From assembly GCA_029224185.1 (NCBI GenBank), contig CM055207.1:15083791-15147790 (forward strand): DNA of 64,000 bases, given 5' to 3'. A program made the translations under genes and the position numbers. How positions within the stretch are numbered: position 1 is the first letter of the stretch; every line of letters starts with the position of its first letter. The notes below the pieces were generated by a model. That model was given only the letters and a program-made list of their open reading frames with translations, was not told the origin of the DNA and searched no databases. Source of the DNA: Karalla daura (taxonomy: Eukaryota; Chordata; Actinopteri; Chaetodontiformes; Leiognathidae). This document shows, piece by piece, positions 1 through 13,321 of the stretch.

Positions 1-920
1 CCATCGAAACAGAACCACATCTGGGCTAGCAGTTAGGCATGTGGATGTTTCCCAGGAGCGCTCCCCTCCGTACCCCAAACATATTGTCCTCTCCACCCAC
101 ACAGGATGACGCAGGCACAGCACCAATATGTCCTGCATGTGTACGTCGGCGCTAAGCCTTGTCAGTTTGAACCAGTTTAATCCACAGACACGTCTCAGGA
201 TAAGAGACTGGCTCCCCACTCTGATCTCTGATCGCGGCAGCGGCAATGAGAGTCAAACATGGTGCCGTAACACAACCTTTAAATAACTTAAATCAGTGCA
301 CTCGCACAGACTGTTTTAGCTGCCCGAATCTTTGCGTTCTCTGGAAAAGCAACCCACATTCACACCAGTTGAAAGGAGCTGAATTTCCACCGTCCAATCC
401 ACCCTCTCTCCATTTCTCATACGTCCTCTCCTCCTCCCTCCTTTTTACACTGAGACCTTGCTGGTGATGTCACTGCTTGGAAAGAAAAGCCAACTGTCTT
501 TTCACTCCTGGCTCAGAAACAACATTTCGTACTCCGGACCAATTAATTGTGGGTGTGAATGACACTGGTTGATTCGAAAACACGTTTGGGAGCCCGAATC
601 AGAGTTAGCACTCCCTACCGAAGTGTTGTAACGAAAGGGCCAAAATCTGCGCCAAATGCCCTTCATGCCTAAATGCGGATGAGGAACACAGATGCTGAAA
701 CAGCTCGGTCAAGACAAGATTCACCTAGAAAGACGATGCGCCTAGAAATTTAAGCCCTCTCCGTTCCGATTGGCCCTTCCTTTTTTTAATTGATACCCTG
801 GACCTGTGGGGTGAACGTCTGTTTTACATAGAGACAGGGTAAAGCTATCATTTAATGGGAAAGCAATCCAGGTTTGCTGAGCTCCCTGCTACTGCAACAA
901 CACAGAACATTGGCCGCGTA

Positions 921-945
921 ACCCCCCCCCCCCCCTCCCCCCGCA

Positions 946-977
<32 letters not shown>
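921..977. repeat. poly(C) tract followed by (CA)n microsatellite
   Basis: A run of cytosines broken by one T (from about 921) is followed at about 947-977 by roughly 15 CA units. Confidence 0.9.
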
Positions 978-978
<1 letters not shown>

Positions 979-1478
979 ACCCACAACCCCCAGCGCAATG
1001 TCAGCGCAACCTCATTTCGATGTACAGATAGCAGAGATAGGGCCAACACTTCTGCCGCCACAATTTGACACAACTAATTTAGGACTGGTCCTTTATGGCG
1101 GCCTGGAATACATTACCTCGCCAGAGTATAATAATAATGGAGGAGCATCAATCAAACGGGGGCCTGTGCATACATTGTGTAATAAAGCTTATCTCCGGGT
1201 GACACAGTCTGTCTGAGTCAGCCTGCCAGCCAGAACGGAACTGTGCGCGGGCCCTGCCATCAGGCGCTGGTTAACACCGCATAAATATGCAGTTTAAGAG
1301 TCAATGACATTTTAATAAGGTAAAGCTGACAGCTCGGGGCTCGCGCACAAACACTGAGTTGTTTCCCAAGTCCAGGAATCAAAAAATAGACAGGCCAGGA
1401 GTCCGTGTCCACACAGAGCGACGCTGTGAGAAAGAATGTTGTTTCTCTGAATATGCATACCCCCCCTCAGCTGTCATC

Positions 1479-1588
1479 ACACACACACACACACACACAC
1501 GTACGCGCGCGCACTCATACGCACGCCTTTCCAAATTGTCAGACATTGGTGTGTGTGTGTGTATGTGTGTGTGTGTGTGTGTGTGTGT
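1479..1588. repeat. (CA)n then (TG)n inverted microsatellite pair
   Basis: About 11 CA/AC units end at 1500. After a spacer of about 48 bases, about 20 GT units run from 1549 to 1588 with one interruption. The two tracts are complementary, so the locus could fold into a hairpin. Confidence 0.85.
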
Positions 1589-3146
1589 CCCCGCACACAC
1601 CCGGTCGTCAAATGTTTCTATAATTTTTTCCAGGCGTTAACTGGGCTCAGCTGCCTGTGAACCGTTTTGGCTCTCATCTCCACTTTCCATATTATTTAGA
1701 CGGGGCCTTTTTGTTGATGTATGGCGCAGGGCTTGTTTTGCTGACTGTTCTCACCGGCAACCGCTCAAAGTGCTCATTGTGCCTCGGTCGGGGGGGGGGG
1801 GGGGCATGTTGTGATGTCATGCCTCCCAGACACCTGGGAAATCTTGGGGTTTTGCGTCAGGGTCTGTTTGTCTGAGCCGCGTCGCATGCCCAGCGCAGCG
1901 CGGACGACCGGAGTGTTCGCCAGCTTCAATGTAATGGCTGCAACGGGCGGACGTGGGAACCTCGGAGAGGCTGATTGGTCGGCTGTGACGACGAGGATTC
2001 CCGCGAATGCCGCACAACGGGCTAGACTGGCTTTTATCCCACGGCAGAGCTGACACCTGACTTGTTTGACTCTTACCTTGAAAAGAATGGCAAAAAAAGA
2101 CGACGATGGTCGCTGTGGCTGCACGCGCCGGCCCCTCGCATGTAGCTCGGCTGCAGACTGCCACCCGCTTCGCTGCAGAGGTCAACAGACCGCGGGCCGG
2201 GCAGAACGTAAGCTTCACAAACACGGGCGCCCCTCGCCATTGGGCCTGCTCGCTCTTCGGGGCGTTTTTTTTTTTGCACCAACGAGGATCTCGCAGCAGT
2301 CGGCGGCGTCCTCCTTTTAGCCTCCTGGTCCGTGGAAAGAATGCCCCGTAATGCCGGTAATCCCAAAACTGCGACACACACGCCCTGGCCTTTATTCCCT
2401 CTTTGGATCCCTCGTTAGACCCTGTTGTAGAGGGCACCAATAACATCTATGGTAGCCTCTGTTTACCCACTGGCACCTAATGCATCACATTTAGTGCATA
2501 GCCCCATCGCCCGTGGACTCCGGAGCGCGTGGAGGAATGTGCAGATGGATGCGGGCACAATGAGGGCTAATGGGGATGATCCTCCGCATGTGGCCCGTCG
2601 CTCATTGTCACCGCGGTTCGGGCATTTGCGGCATTAGAGAGATGAGCGCGAGCGCATGGCTCATTGGACCCCGAGCGTCTGCGGCGCTGCTTCCTCCCCT
2701 CGGGTAACGGCTGAACTGTGAGCGAGCCCGGAGCGCCGTCAGCGTGATGGGCGTCAGCTGTTGTCGCGCCGCGAGCGGCGACGGCGAGGGAGACGCCGGA
2801 CCTGGGGCGAAAGGCGGCGCGCATGCGCTTCCACCTGTTCAGAGCACGTAGCATCGCAGGCCGCGAGTCACGACGTAGACGAGGGAGACGGTCGAAACCT
2901 AAACGGCGGCGTGGCTCTGGGTCCGTCTAGACAGAACGCTGGCGAGCCGGCGGCCGTTCCTTTGTTCATGCCCGCGTTGTCCGTCCCCTGAACGCGGGCC
3001 GGCCGATATCTCATTAGGCGACAGCCAGGCCGGTGATAAGCCGCAGTCAGACAGGGTGAATCCCTGTCTCGTCTGTCGGCCCTGGGTGCCACACCCGGTC
3101 CGGCCGCGCACACCCGCCGACATGAAACATTTGCACACGGGCACAT

Positions 3147-3155
<9 letters not shown>

Positions 3156-3182
<27 letters not shown>
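3156..3182. repeat. (CA)n microsatellite
   Basis: About 13 CA units preceded by a GC/CG alternation, a typical vertebrate purine-pyrimidine dinucleotide tract. Confidence 0.9.
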
Positions 3183-4340
3183 GGTATCCTCAGCTGTCGC
3201 AGCCTTCGCAGCTGATTTACGGTCTTGCCTTTGAAAATGCGGCCGGCTATATCCTTCCAGGGCGGGACAAAACAAGGTTACAGACAGGGCATCACACTGT
3301 AATTATACACATACCTTGCCTTAACGTCTAATTACTTCACGCTCCATTCTCCTCCGAGGCTGTGCCATTCGTACCCGTGTGACGAATTCCAAAAACAGAG
3401 TGAATAATGTGCTAATCCTCTCTCGCATGTACAGAAATGTAGCCGCCGCTGAGATGCATTTAATGTTTTGCCTCATCAACTTTGTTCATTATTTCAGATA
3501 TAGTCACTTTAAGTCACTCCAAGCTCCCGAGTTGAAGGTTCCTCCAGCTTTCGTCAGATGTTTTCGCTCAATCAAGTGATGTAAAAACATTTGGGAGGAA
3601 TTCTGTCTGGAAGAATAAAATGATACAACAATGCAGAGGATAATTCCATGGTGTGTATTAGGCGTAGTTCACACAGTTCACCTTAGGCTGAATATCTCAT
3701 CAGGTGGCAAAACTGAAACCTTTTTGTTTGATCTTTTTTTTTTTATGCCTCTTTGGACCCTTTCTCCCCCCTAGTTGGCTTTATCAATAAATGTTTTTTT
3801 AATTATTTTATTCCCAAAAACCAAAAGAATGGAAAACTGCAGTATAAATAGATTCAAATCTAATTCCATCAGTAAGGCTATCATTTCTCACACACTGCGT
3901 GTTTGCTTTGAAAGGGATCGTTATAAGTTCCCACCAAGTCACTTTACTTTGTCCAGAACAACCTTTTAAGTTGTCTGATAGTTATGTGTAATAAGGCTGG
4001 AGGCTTTTTGTTGCACCACACAGAGAAACAAGCTTGTTTGAAGGCAGGCGATGTGTTTTAGTGCTCATTGGTGTGTTATGATTGAGAGATGCTGTGTACA
4101 CTGTGGATACATTTGCGCTTTAGCCGAGGTTTACATTGTGCCCTCGTCGTCTCACAGTTTACACAACGCCTAAATCAATCTTTATTACTTGCAGGAGTGT
4201 TCAGCCGCGCGCACAGATGGGACGTCTCCGCACGCTGCAATGTGGCAACTCCTCGGGATGTCAGCTCTCCCCAAACAAAACCTGAAGGTTTTCCTCTGGG
4301 ACTGCCTGCTGTCATGCACAGCTCTTACTCATCAGCTTCA

Positions 4341-4427
4341 TCTCTCCTCTCCTCCCCTCTCTTCTCCTCTCCTCTCCTCTCCTCTCCTCTCCTCTCCTCT
4401 CCTCTCCTCTCCTCTCCTCTCTTCTCC
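4341..4427. repeat. (TCTCC)n pentanucleotide array
   Basis: A pentamer of pyrimidines is repeated about 16 times with a few variant units at each end. The open frames across it, on both strands, are artefacts of the repeat. Confidence 0.9.
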
Positions 4428-5149
4428 CACCGAGAGCCTAATTACAAGTCGCATACTAGGGCACAACTTTGATCTGGACATATATTCAGTGCCAAACCCG
4501 TGCATTGGGCTGGCTAATCCCTGACATGCAAAATGAGTACCTGCTTTTCTAACCTTTGATCTGTTGAGGTTAGGACTCACACTGGTCCAATTACATTCAA
4601 GCTTTTATGAGAGGGCAACAACGTGCTCTTTCAAAACCACCGGGATTGAAGCTCTTTTTTTTTTTCTTATTATTATTACAAAGCGAGGCTTGTTTCTCAC
4701 ACAGGACCCTAAAGTATTAAGGATTAGGCGTGAAGGGGGAAAATTGACTTGGCCAGTTTTTTTTTTTTATTAACGTACAGCCACATTTTAGCTTGTTACA
4801 TGCTTTAATTCTAACCCCTGGCCCTGGAGGACCCTAAAAAGCCCACCGCAGCCACTGCTAGAGTTTCAGCCACACCGTTTGAGGTTAATGATGCCTTGGC
4901 AAATGAGAACAGTTACGACTGTGAAATTAACTTGTCAGATACGGCCTGCATTGTGGAGCGGAGCACCGTGTTGTGGGATAACTGAGCTCGCCTTGGTCAG
5001 TGCAGCACTTTTGGTGACGAGAGTAGTCTGGCATCTCTAAACATGTTATTAGTATTACAGAGGCTGGGGTATCAGACGGTAGATATTCTAGAATTAGTAC
5101 GCTTGGTTTGCACTAGTAAAACAGGACCGTTCAAAATTGAGGGTGACTC

Positions 5150-5347
5150 CATCCATACATTATCTTACCCGCTTTATACCCACTGGTGTTATAGGGGTCT
5201 GTTGGTGCATATATCCAGCTCACATACCGTAGGGCGCCGACAAGGAATACACCCTGGACAGGTCTCCAGACCATCACAGGGCACACACACACACACACAC
5301 ACACAAACCAGTCACTCTCACACTCACGCTTATTGGGACAATTGAGT
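5150..5347 (+). mobile_element. Decayed dispersed LINE-tail repeat, copy 1
   Basis: The segment has the recognisable layout of a very common fish interspersed repeat: a 'ccatacattatc...cccgctt' start, a 'ggaatacaccctggacaggt' core, 'ccatcacagggc' followed by a CA run, then 'cactcacgct' and 'gacaattgag'. I recall this as the 3' tail of a fish L2/Maui-type LINE, but the family name is from memory and not checked. The CA run (5281-5306) belongs to the element. The distal 'gtgggaggaagcc' portion is missing here. Confidence 0.6.
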
Positions 5348-5644
5348 CTTGTTTCCTTTCATTCCATTTTAAATTCCAGTTTCACATCACTCGGGGCAAA
5401 ATCCCACTTGTGAATTGATTGAGGACAAATTCAAAAATTCTCAGTTTTGCACAGCCCCCCCCCCACCCACCCACACACACACACACACACTGACACACAC
5501 AGTTGTGTTTTTTCCGCAGAACCAACTAGCAACAGTTTCAGAGCATAGCTTAGGAGCCACATGGGAACACTGAGCTGTAATGGACAGAAAACTGATGAAA
5601 CCTCCGTTCCCTGACAGCCCAGTGTTTAGGCGAACATTGTGTTA

Positions 5645-5648
<4 letters not shown>

Positions 5649-5716
<68 letters not shown>
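5649..5716. repeat. (TG)34 microsatellite
   Basis: About 34 uninterrupted TG units, among the longest pure dinucleotide tracts in the window. Confidence 0.95.
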
Positions 5717-5717
<1 letters not shown>

Positions 5718-8032
5718 CAAGTGTTTGGATAACTGCTCACTGGGGTGTTATAGTCAGACTGAGAGCGGCTGATTCTAATAAGAAACCTCTCCATCCTTAC
5801 TCTGTTCACCATTTCAAGCCACTCTTGCTTAACTGGTCACACTGGCAGATTAAAAAAAGAAAGAGAGAGCGAAAGAGAGAGAGGGGGAGAGAGAGGGAGG
5901 AGGAACAAGACGCTGAGAAGATCCAAAGGACCAATTTCATTTCAAAACTCAATCCACCAGTGCATGGGATTTGCATAGCTAATTAGAGGCTGTCTTACCC
6001 TTTTTCCTCCCTGCCTCTCCTCCTCCTCTGAGCTGGGCTTTGTACTGACAGCAAAGGGAAGCTGAGCCCCACGCAAAGACCTCTGAACCCAGCTTATCTG
6101 GCTAAATGAAACACCATGTTTCTAATGTAAACTATTTTGTAGCGCATCACCGAGTCTCTGTGTCAGCTCATAGGCTGCCTCTCGCCGGATGGGTTTTTAT
6201 CTCTACACCCTGAGTGCGGAGACACTGGGACTTATAGCTTATGGCCTACTTTTACTTTTTCGCAGCACGGGGAGGTTGTTGTCCTTTTCGGCTTTATTTA
6301 GCTTGTGTACTGCTATTCTCCCCGCATTTTGACGAGTGCAAAGATCTGCAGCGCACAGCAGATTAGGGTAATTTACCCTCCATCGAGCAACAATGGGTGA
6401 TTAGGAGACGTCAGGGATGGGCTTTATGAAACCTTTATGGTGTATTTAGAGTATTTCTAGCTCTCGGAGAGATCTCTTAAGCCTGTGTACATTGGAGAGG
6501 GCTGTTTAAGAACGAGGAGTCACTGGAGGCAGGTTAAATCAGCATATGCAACGGAGTGCATTGCTCTTTTCCCAGTGATGGACAAATAACAAGGGAAGAC
6601 ATGGACAGCGATGGGATGAGGCGGTGAGAGAACCACGGCGATATGCTACCCCGGGTAATACAGAGCGCTATCACTCCATATAAGGCGTTTTTCCCTGCAA
6701 AGCTTTACACCTAATTACCCCTAAGTGCTCTTTGGAACGGATGTGAAGCAGGGGTCTCATAATCATGATAGAAATAATAACAGTCTGATGCATATGTAAA
6801 TGATCAGAGGGAAGAATGATACTTTGGACCGAGTGGAAACGGATAATGAGGGTTCAGGAGTTCAGTGGGAGCATTAGAAAATGAAAATGTCTGTGTGCCT
6901 GCGCCGCGACTGCTGTTCCAAATGAACAATGGCTGTCTTATTGATTTTCAATATTGTATTCTTGTCTAACGACATTTTAATGACTGTGGGATTAGATGGA
7001 GATAAATATTTACCTTAATCTTTTTCTCCATGTTAACAGGAATCAGGCAAGAACTGTCGGGGCCTCTGAGTGTGACTCTATCGCAGTAATCAGCCGTAAT
7101 GAACGCTACTTTAACGTACTTCTTCTTTTCAGTCCTTCAGAGCCGGGTTTGCTGTTACCGACCCCCCCTCCCCTCTCCCATTCATCTCCGGCGTCAGCCT
7201 CTCCAGTGCCCGGACTCCACTCCGAATCCCTCGCGTCGCTGACAGACTTTACGCTGTGTGTTTTCTCAATCGTGTGCAAATTAGCCCCTCGTCGCCGATT
7301 AAAATCCTCAGATCCCCCTCGGCCCCCACGGCCCCCGTCCTGTCGCGACGCCGGGGCCCGAGCGAGCGCCGCTGGAAAACTCTGCCTCGCTGCGTGTCGT
7401 CATTTGTTTTCACCGAGCCGGAGGAAAACGCCGGCCTGTTTGTGTCTGTGGATGTGTTACAGGCCCGCAACGTTTGGGTTGTAAACCCGCTCCTCCGAGT
7501 TGTTAACTCCAAGTTCAACATCACTTCTTGAGCGCCTGTTTGGCTGTACGTGTGTGTGTGTGTGCGTGTGCGCGCGTGTGTGTGTCTCAGCCATCAGAGC
7601 GGCTGCTTGTTTCACGGCGAGGCAGATCAGCAGAAATAAATCACAGGCGGTTTTAATCAGAGTGAAGCAGCACAGGCCAGGCCTGTAAACGATGGGCCAA
7701 ACTCGGTTCAACTTCGTCCTGCTCTCCTCTCCTCCTCTTTCCTCTCCCCCCTCCCTCCATTCGTCTCCATTCTTTCGCCTGCTCACACGCTTTTAACAAG
7801 CCCTTTATCTTCCCCGCTTTCCCAACACCACTTTGCCTCGTCCTCCCCTTCTATCTCCCCCTCTCTCTCCCTCTCCCGCTCGCTATCTCTTCGCGTCCTT
7901 GACTGCCGGGCACCTCCTGTAAACAAGCCGTGGGAGTCACGTTTTGGCATTCCTGAAACAACTCTGGATTTGATTTTACAACTCAATTAAAGTTGAGTAG
8001 TAAATCAGTGGAGCCGAGGAACCCTTGTCTAT

Positions 8033-8034
<2 letters not shown>

Positions 8035-8075
<41 letters not shown>

Positions 8076-8127
8076 TCTCTCTCTCTCCCTCTCTCTCTCT
8101 CCCACTCTCTCTCTCCCTCTCTCTCAC
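8035..8127. repeat. (CT)n microsatellite, imperfect
   Basis: A CT-repeat region of about 90 bases, broken by occasional CA and CC steps, followed 190 bases later by a CA tract. Confidence 0.9.
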
Positions 8128-8318
8128 TCCCTGTGGGCACCCCTGTCAGAATTTAGGACTCCCCTGAGCCACAAACAAATATGTGAACAGGTCCGGTTTA
8201 ATAGAAATAAGGCAGAGAACAGGAGACGTCTGATGAGTGTGTTTACAGAGGCGAGACGCCGCTGTGGGTGTCCTATCTCAGCCAGGAATGCCAACACACA
8301 CAAGCAGACCGGTGGGGA

Positions 8319-8328
8319 CACACACACA

Positions 8329-8382
<54 letters not shown>
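8319..8382. repeat. (CA)n microsatellite
   Basis: About 31 CA units with one T interruption. A second short CA tract lies at 8442-8461. Confidence 0.95.
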
Positions 8383-8384
<2 letters not shown>

Positions 8385-11023
8385 CATGCAGCTATTCATT
8401 CACGCTGTAGCTACCGCCTCCCTTGCTTTATTTACATCTCTCCCACACACACACACACACACCTGCCTAGATATATGGTAAACCTGTCACTAAAACGGAT
8501 GCATTTGATTCATCAGGGGAAAAAAATCAATAGTGGAATATTCTCCACTCTACCAGTGTCCCATTAATCTGCCGGTAGATTAAAGTGTCACACGGAGTCG
8601 CAGACGGGAGCGGTGGCGGAGCTGTTTTTCATGCGTCTCTGTGGCCCCCCCCCCGACAGTAATTGCGCACGCTGATCAATCAAAGGGACGTGCTCGGCTG
8701 TCATTTTTCATCACCAAAGACAACAGGTTACGGCGGACTGCCACATTCGACCGGAGGGACGTGCGTTCAGGACTTATCAATAACGGTGGATGATTGGGGT
8801 GGGTGGGGGGCGGGGGGCGGATCCGCCAATCACGGCTGTGAGCTCGTTATCCCTGAGCTGAGGAACAGACGGGGCGGCAACAGACGCGATGGAGGAGGCT
8901 GGAAATCTATCCACTAATTAACTCGTCGTTAAGTTATCCCGGCAGCCGCTGCGCATTTCACAAACTGCGCTGCAGCGGGCTGGAAACCCATCGGGGTTGA
9001 ACTCTCCGCGCGGTTTTAGATGAACAGAATGAACCAAGGTGATGCCGCTCGTTACATCCGCGCCCCTCCTTCCGAGCGGGGACAGCGCAACCGCCGCCAT
9101 ATTCATGGACATGAACCGCGTTTGCGGCGTTTGCTAAGCTGGGTGACAAATGGAGCGAGCACCTTCCACAGACGGCATGACAAAGTCAATTTGGCCCCGG
9201 CAGACACGTCAGAGCGATGGAGTTCCGTATTACCTCCGCTGCCCCACAAAGGCGCCATTATCCCGGGCTGAGATGTCGTTCATCCACGGGGCCGCGCCAC
9301 GTGACGGCTCCCGGCCCCTTTATTAACTCTGCGCAGCTCCCGCCGTAAATTTGGAGGCGTTTCAGCGAGAGGCACGAGACTAATCAGACTCCGGCTCGAC
9401 TCCTCCTGCCAGACAACTAAAAGGACGCAGCCTCGAAGCGTCATATCTGTGCTGCTGCTCTGCTTTCGGCAGGAACGGCCGAGGGGGGGGGAAATTAGGG
9501 AAAGCAATTGGCGAAGTAGAACGGGCGAACCTGGCCCGCGATCCGTCACGGTTTTGATCCTCCCCACCTCCGATGCTAAACGATGTGTCCCGCCGCCCGG
9601 CGTAGGTGTTGCGTGTCAGGGAGGGAGTCCCCTGCCGAGGCGTGATCTGTGCGGTCGTTATGTCACGCCTCTCGGCCCCCCAGCTGCGGGGCTTTCGCCG
9701 TTACCCCGGGCTGCCAGTCCTCCTCAGGCCACACGTCGGATAAGGCGGAGAGAGGAGGGAGCGGAGTGGATAACACAGCTGGGGTCAAAAGGCAAGAGGC
9801 GCCAGAGACGCTCGTGATTGCACAGGTATCCCAACAATGCGCTGCTTTGTCTCCGCTGAGGGAGGCGGATACGAAGTCAAAATGCGCTGCCTTGCGTGTG
9901 TGTTCCTTTCTTCTTTCTGGCACGAATTAAATGATGGATGCCCATCAGACGGGGTCTAATTCCAAAACCGGAGGCCATGCCGTTGAATAGGTGATGATAA
10001 TGAGCCATTCAGAGGATACGCTGTGTGCTTTGCAAATCCAGCGCTGTCAAGCGCCCATGAGACACTCAATTCATCACACGTTTGATGTGTTTTTTCAGCT
10101 GCGGCCCTGGGGAATATTTCTCTGAGTAAATTTGAGGTGGAGAGGAATCCCACCTGTGTGAGTGTGAGAGTGTGAGACTTTTTGAAAGTTTTTCACCGTG
10201 TGATTAACTCCGGTGCAGCTGTGCGGAGACAGGAGGACTGTCTTCTTGTGGGAGATGACCATAAACCTTCTGCTCGCGCTCGCCGTTGCCCAAAGTTGCA
10301 TCACCGTTGCAGACTGTGAACACAAGCCTTGCTGTTGTAAATGTTGTATTGGGTTACTTTCCGCCTGCGCTCTTCCGTCTTCAGCCTGCCTCCCTCTGCT
10401 GAACGGCGCGTCAGACGCGCGCGTGGAAAGCCGAAAAATCGAATGAGACGAATGCAAATTGCAGAAGTTCACTAAAACAGGCAATGTGGTGTTTTGGAAT
10501 TAATTGACACGCACAAATCCCACTAAATTGTTAATGAATGAGCAGCTATAGGCGATTTGAAGAAGCGGTTTGACAGACTGCTGTAAAATCTCGAACAGGC
10601 ATCCATGGAGGCCAGAGGAAGGAGACCTATGCACCCATTATCTAACATGAGAGAGAATGGTCTGTGTGTGTCTGTCTGTACTGCCCAGGGTCCATTCCAC
10701 GTGACTCTGCCCCTGCCACTGTTAACATACAAAGGAGGAAATCTAATCAGCGAATGAATGAGTGAACTGACTGGCATGACTCTTAATCTTGCCCTTTCTT
10801 TTCTCACATCGACCGGTTTTCCCGAAGCCCCGCCGCCAAACACGGCAACATTAAGGGTTGCCAACAAAGCGGCGCAGAAGTCAGTCGAACGGGGTGACTA
10901 AGACGATTCGCAGACGGAGTAATTGCCGCGCAGTTTATAATCGCCCTCCACTTGGCCCGAGCTCCCGCTCTCCTCATTTGCCGTCTACTCCGCAAAGGCG
11001 GCTGGAGCAGAAAATACGACGGC

Positions 11024-11029
11024 TCTCCC

Positions 11030-11079
<50 letters not shown>
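11024..11079. repeat. (CT)n microsatellite
   Basis: About 27 CT units with one CG interruption. The open frames on both strands that cross it (poly-SL and poly-RE) are artefacts. Confidence 0.9.
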
Positions 11080-11083
<4 letters not shown>

Positions 11084-11588
11084 CGCGAATCTACGTGGCC
11101 CGGACGTGGCCCGGCGAGCGCGGGATCCCGCGCGCCCTGACGAGCTGGCGGTTCCAATTTGGTAGCAGGCCTCGCAGCCTGAACGGCGAGCGAGGGAGGG
11201 GGGAGGATGGAGGGGCAGTAAATAAGTCGGTGCCGGCTGATACCGAAAACATATGGCGGCCATATGACGCCCCCCTCCCCCCCTCCTCCCCCCACCCCAC
11301 CCCACCCCTCCCTGATGCCGTCCCCAGCTGTACCTGCCCAGTGGCCTCCCTGCGGTGCACGATGGCGGTGACTCACGGATGGGTGGGCCCTCGCACCACC
11401 ATCATTGTTATGGCTACCGAGTCGGCGGTCTAGCCCGCCGGTGGCACTAAAACGTTTCCCTCGGATAGCTCGCGTAAAATCGAGGTCTCCCCGAGGAGAC
11501 GTGGGGTTTTGACGGGGTAGTGGCTCCACGGGGGCAGTAAAAGAAATAAAAGAACTTATTGTGCGAGGCCTGCGAGGCGCTTGATGTG

Positions 11589-11634
11589 GTGGAGGAGGAG
11601 GGGGAGGAGGAGGAGGAGGAGGAGGAGGAGGAGG
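11589..11634. repeat. (GGA)n microsatellite
   Basis: About 15 GGA units with one variant. The minus-strand poly-proline and plus-strand poly-glutamate frames are produced by this tract. Confidence 0.9.
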
Positions 11635-13321
11635 CCGGGGGGAGGCGCGTAGAGGGGCTTCCCCGAGCTCATCATGCTCTGGCTGGAGAGAGTGAGACCC
11701 ACTTAGCACTGCAAACGGGGTGTTGGTTTTGTACACAACTTAAAAAAATTCTAAGCCACGTATTAACGGCGTTGAAATCCCCCCCCTTTCTCTGCCCTAA
11801 TCCTGTCTTGGTTTGTGCCTGTGGAGGTTTCAGGAGAACAAGTTCTTTGTTGGTATAACATGGGATTAACATGAGTGTGGGGCTGTTAAAACCAACGGAT
11901 TTGCAAAGTTTATTTTGCCTTAATTCACGGCGATAAGCAGCACCGGACGCTGCCTTTGTCTCTTCTAAACGATTTAACTGAGCCTAAGATCCATATCAGT
12001 CACAATAAACAGATAGCCGAGGGGATGAAATGTGTGTGTTTTTTTTTGTTTTTTTTTATTGTGCTGCTTCTATTTCTGTCCGGTTCTGTTCTTGTCAAAG
12101 TGCCGATGTGGCTGCGGCTCCGTTTCAAAGCAGGAGCTGCTTTTGATCCTCAACACTTTATTCTCTGAAGATGCACTTCTGTGATGTCACTCTCTGACTG
12201 CCGCGGCGGACAGCAGAGCAGGTCCCTTTTTTGAAAATGCAGAAAATATTGTAATTGTTCTCCGCTGGGAGCTCTCCCTCTGTTCACATCAGTCACTTTC
12301 AGAGCGGCACCGGCACTGAAAGGAATGAGACGGAGTAGGGGGAGAAAAAAAAAACGAAACAAAAAACAAGGGCTGGTCCAAAATAAAAATGTCCTGCAAA
12401 ATGTCAAGTTACATACTAGTTACTGCAGGAGAATGTGGGAAACCAGAGTCTAAATATTATGCCCAGGCATCTGCTGGCAATGTGTTCTGGCATCCGATCA
12501 GGAATACCAGCAAAATGGTGTTATCAAAACAGTGATCCCGTGGGATTTATTCCAGTCATCACTAATCCCACGCAGACAGCAGGGAAGGGAAAAAAAGGAC
12601 ATTTTCTCTCTGAGTCTTTATGACACTGAAACATGCAAACCTTAACGGCTTTGCTACAGGAGCTGCTGCAGACATTTAAGGCCTCAGCGAGAGCTTTCTC
12701 AGTCTGTCAGTGAGGCGGTCGCCTAAACTCTAACCCAAATTAATGGTTTTACACAGCGTTTTCTGCAGACGTGTGATGAATCCTGCCCACTTTGCTTATG
12801 CTTGACATTTTTGTCTTTTGGTGAAATGCTGTTGATGTTAGGACGTTAAAACGGGATGACCGTGATCACATTAGCATCACCGTGAGAATGTCAGCATCCC
12901 GAATTAACATTTAGCTTTCACAGCACTTTGCATTAGAACTGGCTCCTGTAAAGTAGCTGGTGTTCTAATATAGCTCAAGCCTCTCATAGGGAAAACAAAA
13001 TCTGAGGAAGATGAAACATCTTAAATCGAGGCAGCTGGAATGTTTTGAAACAAGCTTTATTCATTCAGTATTGTAAGCTGAGGACAGACAGACTCGATTT
13101 TACCCATGATTCCCAGTCGGGCCCAGTCTCTCAGTCATCAAAAGAAAACCAGTCAGTTAGTGTGAACTGCAAGTCTTTTCACACTTGGCTACGACTGCTA
13201 ATGTCTTGTAGCGTGTCCCCAGCATCCACCGCTTTGTACCCAATAGTGTCACAGTGCTCTGCCGGAGCCCAGTGCTCATTGGACTCATTAGGTCTCCAAT
13301 CAAGGACTGTTAGCCTTGTGT

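Larger units (their letters stand above)
1..5149. other. Gene-free flank, part 1
   Basis: No reading frame here has splice-compatible, protein-like character. Frames above 60 codons run through microsatellites or are uninterrupted by chance in GC-rich stretches. The block holds a poly(C)/(CA)n tract near 0.93 kb, a (CA)n/(TG)n pair near 1.5 kb, a short (AC)n at 3.16 kb and a (TCTCC)n array at 4.35 kb. The DNA between them is of mixed composition. 1.9-3.1 kb is CpG-rich, and 3.3-4.1 kb is AT-rich with few CpG. By synteny with human 17p12 this should be the interval between hs3st3a1 and cox10, but no hs3st3a1 exon was seen. Confidence 0.6.
5348..11023. other. Gene-free flank, part 2
   Basis: No gene was recognised. 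5.47-5.49 kb and 5.65-5.72 kb are CA and GT microsatellites, 5.85-5.91 kb is GA-rich, and 7.55-8.46 kb is a cluster of GT, CT and CA tracts. The stretch at about 6.1-7.05 kb is free of simple repeats and carries homeodomain- and POU-like AT-rich words, for example around 6787-6803. That makes it a candidate regulatory element, by inference only. 8.6-9.9 kb is CpG-rich without a coherent reading frame. Confidence 0.5.

Noticed and set aside
10213..10446. 77-codon plus-strand frame with a hydrophobic stretch and many cysteines
   Set aside because: It looks superficially like a small secreted Cys-rich protein. There is no splice or promoter context, the hydrophobic segment is internal, and no family is recognised.
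10804..11736. 310-codon minus-strand open frame
   Set aside because: It runs through a (GGA)n tract (poly-Pro) and a (CT)n tract (Arg-Glu repeats) in CpG-rich DNA. It has no domain resemblance and no conserved-looking core.
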